A DNA stretch of 64,000 nt from Hymenoscyphus infarciens. Taxonomy: Eukaryota; Ascomycota; Leotiomycetes; Helotiales; Helotiaceae. The notes beneath the pieces are model-generated. The model saw only the letters and a list, made by a program, of their open reading frames with translations. It ran no database searches and was not told where the DNA came from. The stretch spans positions 1-64,000 of the forward strand of contig LLCB01000245.1 in NCBI GenBank assembly GCA_001414345.1. Direction: 5' to 3'. Every line of letters begins with the position of its first letter. The first letter of the stretch is position 1. Both the position numbers and the translations under genes were made by a program. This document shows, one piece after another, positions 58,678 through 64,000 of this stretch.

Positions 58678-60171
58678 ATCATCATTTCTTTCATCTGTCA
58701 ATTCTCTGCACCATATTTGTCCGCCCTGTTACATGGACAGGTCCCCAAGAATGGCGTTCTGGGTTATTTCTCATCAGGAGTGAGCAACCTTTCTGAGCTA
58801 GAGCTCCATGGGGGCGTTCCGGGTTTTTATGGAAGCGTAACCCTTAGCCATCAGTTCTTTAGTACTTCGCAATAGATTTTGTAATCGAAACCCCTAATAG
58901 CTAGTATTCAATATAGTCTTCTTCTTGCAACCTGAATATTCTCCGAGGCTCTTTCCTCTCCGTCATTTGATTCAAGCAGTTTACAGGTTCTCTTCAGCTC
59001 TTATCACCACCACGTGACCAAAAACCAAAGAGGCAGATATAGAGATAAAAAACTAGATCACAGAACTGAAAGAAGGGTCTTGAGTATTTTTTGTTGTTTG
59101 TTTTCCCTAACAGCTTCTTATAATAATTCTTATTTTTTTCAGACACGTGACCCCAGATAATTCACTTTTGGGGCTACCCAAGTGTTCTTCTTTCTGCTAT
59201 TCAACTAGTTCAATTTACATCAAGTTCAAACCACCTCAGTACTAGAATCTCAAATCCCATCTGCCTCCGAGTCTGTTAAGAAACTCGATTTTGAGGCGGG
59301 AGATACTAAACATTATTAGCCCTTGCCCGGGAGCTTCCTCCACTGTTCCTCGGTATTTATAGACAATTTCAGGTTTTTCAATGTTTTTTCTGGGCCAGGG
59401 AAATACAATCTCCCACTGCAATAGTGACCTCGGATGCGCGGCAAGTATATATATCTGGTTTTCGTAACATCATAATCGCTAGCCGATGCCATACCCATCC
59501 ATGTTTCCTCGATCAAGGGCCGCGTATCGCATCACGGCGTCGAAACAATCAACGGGTATTTTTGATTGGGAATACATAGACTTTCCATGAGCTAATCTGG
59601 TGGCGGTGGCTAGTTTGATGTTAAATGAAACACCCTTTTTTTCGAATAGATATGTAAGACTTACTTGGCTAATAAACTATGCGACTGTTATCTGGGACAG
59701 GAAAGGAGCATCCTTTTGCTGAGATTTGGATGGGTCTTTTTTGAAAGCGAACAGGTTCCAAGAAAACAGACATGGGGAAAAGATTTACTGGAGAAACTAG
59801 TAAAGCTTTGTGGGGTGGAGGTGTATCCATGGAGCCTATAAATAATGCCCTGGCTTTGTTATTGTTTACCACGATGTTATTGATAGCACTCAGTCTCTGA
59901 CGACCCAAAAGCACACCAGCAGAGTCGATTGTCTCGAGCTGCCAAGTTGGCGAATAACGAGTATCACTTTTGCTTCGGCCTTATATTCCATCCCGCCAAT
60001 GGTATTCTTACATTTTGTTTTTCTTCTCAAGTACGCAGAAGCTCCAGCTTTAAGCTTTTGACTTCTGACAGTGAAATGAACTTCGAGTAACCGTGACTTT
60101 GAGCTCTCGCAGTCAATTGTACCTATACATGCGGTAACTGTATTCCGGATAGTGGCCCTACCATTATTCTT
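58678..60171. other. Intergenic, no gene seen
   Basis: 1.5 kb. The first 150 bp carries two near-copies of a GGGCGTTCCGGGTT/GGCGTTCTGGGTT segment (58752-58764 and 58811-58824). The rest has only short frames. Confidence 0.45.
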
Positions 60172-61782
60172 TTAGACAGTAACCACAATACTGTGAAATA
60201 TATTGACAACGGGGGTTTGAATGCGGACGTTTTTGATGTATTGAAGATCTTCTACTTTGATAGTTTCGTCTTCATCGTGCCATTCGTCGTCGTCTTCGTC
60301 ACCTTTTTCGTCATCTTCTTGGTCATGATCTGTAAAGTGATGACATTCACAATCGCAGGCTTCTTCGTCGAAAAGAAATTCCTGTCCATATTGCGACTCC
60401 CTGTCTTGGGTATGGAAGTCTGCCGCTGGAACATTTTCAACGTACTCCTGTTTACGCTCCACTAGGGGTAACTCCTCAAAACAACTCCGGCAGCTTGCAC
60501 TATTATTTCAAGTTAAACTGAAATCAAATTGTGGTGCATCGTTCAACTTCAACCCATGACAAGGATTGACACCCCAAGCGAGGACATTCATTTCCTCTCT
60601 TAGTTTGAGGAATCACCATAGCCATCACCATTTTCATCCCGGGAACAAACTCCCAATTCGCTTCTGCAAGCTGGAGACGAGTATTACCCGGGTCTAGGAG
60701 CTACCATTGCTCTCGTTGCACCAGTCTACTACCTCGGTTTTGTGGCCCTCGTCGAAATTTCGCTTTGACGACCGCTTCAACCATATATACTTGGTCAACC
60801 TTCAACAATAGTTCTAAGAAAGTTGGTGACAACTACTCACCGCAAAATCGAACTCGGGGCCAATAGTGATAGGACGTCCAAATGCATCCTCGATTGCATG
60901 GGCTTTTGAGACCACGGGTGATCTGTATCAGGACGTGGCATTATAGTTTGCATTTCAAGTAGCAAGCCATATATTTGCAAGGTCTTCGAACTTTAGTTGC
61001 TACCAGTAAGCTAAAGAATTATGAACCAATAAGCAGAAATGAAACCCAAACTCACTATGTCTTGTGGGCAAGGTTTGGAAGTATGCCCACAGCTTGGTAA
61101 ATAGCCCCTGCATTCGATTCAAAGGTTTTCCTAATCGACTGCATACTGTTCGATGTCACAGTGGAATACTTCACAATTTCCGTCTCAACAGCTGCGGTCC
61201 CCTCGGTCACCGCAGCTCGGACCTCAGATAAGTTTTCGTTCGTTTCGTCAACTTTGGTGCTAAGCGACTCTAGCTGATTTTGTGTTCTTTCAGCATCCTC
61301 ACGAGCTAATTGATTCGCTCGAAACGTGCATTTCCTATGAAGATCTTAGTGGGTGTAATCACATTCCGTTCGACTTTCAAACATTTGATAAAAGCCAATA
61401 AAGCATAGTTATACTCCCAATATATCCGCCCGGCTCTGCTCTCAATTTAGCCACCTGCTCAGCTTTCTTCGTTGCCAACCATCGAAATTTGTAGGCCACA
61501 TCTTACATTACCCCACTCGTAACGCTGAATGTGTTCCAGAAACTCCCGCAACGGAGCCTGACATGTGGCCGCAGTTGCTTTGATCGCGAGATCCCGTCTC
61601 TTCGAGACCGGAGACGGGTTCGAGGTTTACAACTTGCTCAAGAGCCGTTCTCAGATCATCCAACTCGGTTTTGACATGTTAGTAATCTTGGGCGGATTAA
61701 CAGAATCGTTCAAGGCCGACCAAACTTTGACGATAAGAGCTACGGCGGTAAAGAAGTCACCTGCGCTATAGCCAAAAGACAT
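60172..61782 (-). pseudogene. STAND-type N-terminal domain plus ubiquitin-like (ULD_2) protein, decayed
   Basis: Read on the minus strand from ATG 61782: MSFGYSAGDFFTAVALIVKV is the typical opening of fungal NLR/STAND N-terminal domains. Then follow TELDDLRTALEQVVNLEP, DLAIKATAATCQAPL, KLRAEPGGYIGSI, a helical run (KCTFRANQLAREDAERTQ through TNENLSEVRAAVTEGTAAVE), a ubiquitin-like piece AIEDAFGRPITIGPEFDFA, PGMKMVMAMVIPQTKRGNEC with paired cysteines, CRSCFEELPLVERKQEYVE, and an acidic tail ending at 60172. The pieces keep the family order but lie in several frames, and stops interrupt them: TAA in DY-H, TAA in YTH-DLHR, TGA after CTTI. At least three frame changes are not explained by introns. 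A disabled gene. The intact family is associated with fungal non-self recognition architectures. Confidence 0.6.
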
Positions 61783-62435
61783 TCTATAGAACAACTCACC
61801 AAGAGAAATAAGATATATCAGGTTCAAAAATGTGAGGCTCATGGTACAAACATCGAACCTATACTTCACGTGGCCTTGCATATGCAATGTAACCTTTACC
61901 TAAGGCAGAGACAAATATAGAAATAACAATTGAATAGATGAGATTCGTTTTTTTTATTTCCAAGATTTCTCAAATCCTGAGTTCGCAGATTTTAGCATCG
62001 TGTAGTCCTTGATAACTGAAGAGACTTCAGCAGTGAATTGCTATCACAACTTTGGGTTGGAGGGGAAGAATACCAGGATTGGCGAGTCTTCCGAAACGCG
62101 GTCCGAAAACCGGCGGCATAGCGACCTGTGTTCACGACTTCACCAAACAACACCGCAACTCTGCCAGACCAAACTCGAAAAAAGCGTATGAGATGCAGAT
62201 GAAAGAGAAATAAACCTCCCTGCATCATTTAAGAACTAATGCGATAGAAAAAAAAGCTGGTTTTTGCTAGGAAGACTTAGGCCCTTTAGCGAGAACGCGT
62301 TGATGGAGACAATTTATACAAGGCATTTCCATAAGTCCTTTCATCGGGCTACGGCTGCAAGCAAGAAATCTGAGCCTCTAATAAGAGGGTATCAACTCAG
62401 AATTCTCCTCCAGACCGCAAATGTGATCTTTTTTC
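61783..62435. other. Intergenic between two pseudogenes
   Basis: No gene was seen. An A/T run occurs at 61950-61960. Confidence 0.45.
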
Positions 62436-63218
62436 CTAGCTAACCTCGACTTCACGTCTCCTAAGCCACTTGAAAATCTCCTCTGCAGCACCCTCAGCAC
62501 TCAGTTTTGTCGTATTTAAAACCAGGTGCCTAACTGTGACATTATTCCCCTCGATATCCGTCTTTATCTGGTTCGAATTCAGTAAATTTGGGAAGTCTAG
62601 TCTGATGTTGAGAAGCACCTTCCCATCGACTAACCTTGATTTCCACTTTCTAACCTCTGCTTATTTATCTTCGCATCACATATCAAAGTAACCATACACA
62701 TATCCACCCTCCCTTTTCTTCGCAAGTCTCATATGCTGCATGTCTTGTTCCTCGTTAGTCTCGAACCCCTTGACCAAACACGCAGTGATAATGACAACCA
62801 GACTATCCGTTACGAGATCTGCGATGGAGTTGAATCTGAAATCCCGGAATTACTTGCGTAAGGCGTAGGGGTTGGTTGTACTCTCGGGAAGGATAGCAGA
62901 GACGGGGTCTATGGTGAGATGGTTGTCAAAGAGGAAGCTTTCGGACTCCGGGGAAGCCATTGAGGAGGAGGATACATATTCTAACGTGGATTGAAAGGTT
63001 TCGCGGCATCCCTTTGAGTCATTTCGAGCCGGTGTCTTTGTTTGTTCAGACAGCTGTTTAAATGAACTTCAAGGACGAGTTGTTGCGTTGCTTATCTCGG
63101 AACTAACAGACGCTGCAGTGGTCAAGTCTCTGTCAGAAAACGACACCAAAGGAGATGATTGACACACTTTCTTCGAAGTGCTGGTCTCAACCGTACCATT
63201 GGAGAACCAAATTCCCAC
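62436..63218 (-). pseudogene. P-loop kinase-like protein, C-terminal part, with in-frame stops
   Basis: One continuous minus-strand frame runs from about 63218 to the stop at 62436 and carries four internal stops: TGA in TTRP-SSFK, TAA in ALRK-FRD at 62850-62852, TGA in YFDM-CED, and TAA in EDK-AEVRK. Between them the sequence is coherent: SESFLFDNHLTIDP, LVVIITACLVKGFETNEEQD, KWKSRLVDGKVLLNIRLDF, LVLNTTKLSAEGAAEEIFKW. The VIITAC strand followed by a lid-like middle and a final LDTxxLSAExAAE helix recall fungal AAA_33-type kinases, but the P-loop itself is absent. Two stops are single C-to-T changes from Gln codons. Family call tentative, pseudogene call firmer. Confidence 0.5.
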
Positions 63219-64000
63219 TTATCACTTGTTCACTCACGACCTTACCAGAACAACAACACCACAACACTTGGACTCTTGGACGCGTATGAAATTCAAACAG
63301 AGACAGTAACAGATGTCCAAACTCCATTGTAGGCAGACATTGAAAACGTCTTTTGTTAGCGGGAAAGTTGTAAGCGAAACGATGATGAAGACAATTTTCA
63401 AGACGCATTTTCATGAGCTTGAAATTGGAGCAGCAAAGTTGGCTTCTTTTCCACTGCACAGAACTCTCAAATGCAAGCCGCAAGAGAAAGAATAAAGCTC
63501 TTCAATCTTCAAATCTCCAAGAATGAGGTGAGTTAGATCCCTCTTTGGGCTGCATTATAAAGCCTGTGTGATCACAAGGCCGCGAGGCTATTTCGAGGGC
63601 GTCCTCCCAAGTGAAGTGCCTTGGCGCCCCGAAAACCCCATCATGAACTTATCCTTTCCCCTGAAACTCTCTGGGGTCGAGGTTCATCTTCTTCTTACCA
63701 ACCGGCCTCTGATACACCCCCAAACTATATTTCATCTAAATAATCCAATCACGTTAGATTTTAGACGCCAAACCCAAGTTTCAAGCCCCATCTCAAGAAC
63801 CGATGATAACCATCTCATGCCGTCTTTACGCTTCAATACAACCGTCGCGCCGGTGATAACCGTGGTGCAAATTTTTATTAGGGGGCTGGGAGTGTGGCCT
63901 GGTTTTTCTGGTTTGTTTATTTGATGAGGGGTAAGTAAACAAAAGTGAATTCGAAGGTGAGGTCGAAAAATTTGCGGCGCTTTCGGAGGGGTCGTGGGGG
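63219..64000. other. Right edge, no supported gene
   Basis: Frames at 63187-63483 (minus) and 63568-63924 (plus) have no recognisable motif. A minus-strand gene entering from beyond the window cannot be excluded for the last 300 bp. Confidence 0.35.

Noticed and set aside
61590..61660. GGGTTCGAGG resembling a tRNA T-arm
   Set aside because: Flanking bases do not pair, and there is no acceptor stem or anticodon arm. It lies in the STAND pseudogene.
1..64000. CRISPR arrays, bacterial operons, NRPS/PKS cluster or autonomous transposase
   Set aside because: None seen. The repeats are minisatellites, MITEs or microsatellites without spacers, and the genes are eukaryotic with introns.

Overview
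This window looks like a filamentous ascomycete (Pezizomycotina) chromosome, perhaps of leotiomycete type. The evidence is short GT-AG introns (43-129 bp, often with a CTAAC/CTGAC branch motif), conserved fungal single-copy genes (SRP40, SEC3, FBP1, SPT20, an EMI1/DUF3128 gene, YME2), fungal-type MFS transporters, and wide gene-poor tracts holding decayed genes and small inverted-repeat elements. The class-level placement is inference. No tRNA, rRNA, CRISPR array or bacterial-style operon was seen.

Layout. 0-9.3 kb: a 67-bp AT-rich minisatellite, SRP40 (-) and SEC3 (+) diverging from a shared 0.8-kb promoter region, then a broken tautomerase-like gene. 10.5-15.3 kb: a decayed WSDW-type gene, an SR-repeat hypothetical protein and a five-exon DHA1-type drug/H+ antiporter. 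15.3-22.6 kb: gene-poor, with one unresolved set of membrane-like ORFs. 23-29.5 kb: fructose-1,6-bisphosphatase with a cluster of CreA-type motifs upstream, then a seven-exon Dal5-type MFS transporter (-) and a 2-oxoglutarate/Fe(II) oxygenase (+) in head-to-head arrangement. 29.7-39.3 kb: an accessory region with a TA-flanked MITE, two hAT-type MITEs with perfect 8-bp target-site duplications, a smaller inverted-repeat element, a cysteine-containing hypothetical gene, a six-exon small secreted protein and a rhodopsin/PTH11-like receptor relic. 41.5-49 kb: a conserved housekeeping block, SPT20 (+), EMI1-like (-) and YME2 (+). 49-53 kb: nothing convincing. 53-58.7 kb: a C2H2 protein with an internal 50-residue duplication, a Lys/Pro-rich ORF and a von Willebrand A protein. 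60-63.2 kb: two pseudogenes, a STAND-NTD/ubiquitin-like protein and a P-loop kinase-like protein, with in-frame stops that are mostly explained by C-to-T change, as RIP would produce.

The intact genes serve vesicle tethering (Sec3), nucleolar assembly (Srp40), transcription (Spt20), mitochondrial nucleoid/inner-membrane function (Yme2), a twin-CX9C protein (Emi1-like) and gluconeogenesis (Fbp1). They do not form an evident pathway cluster. The divergent transporter/oxygenase pair is the only arrangement that hints at a small metabolic module. Exon joints given here were deduced by reading splice sites and checking that frames close. They are predictions, not transcript-supported.
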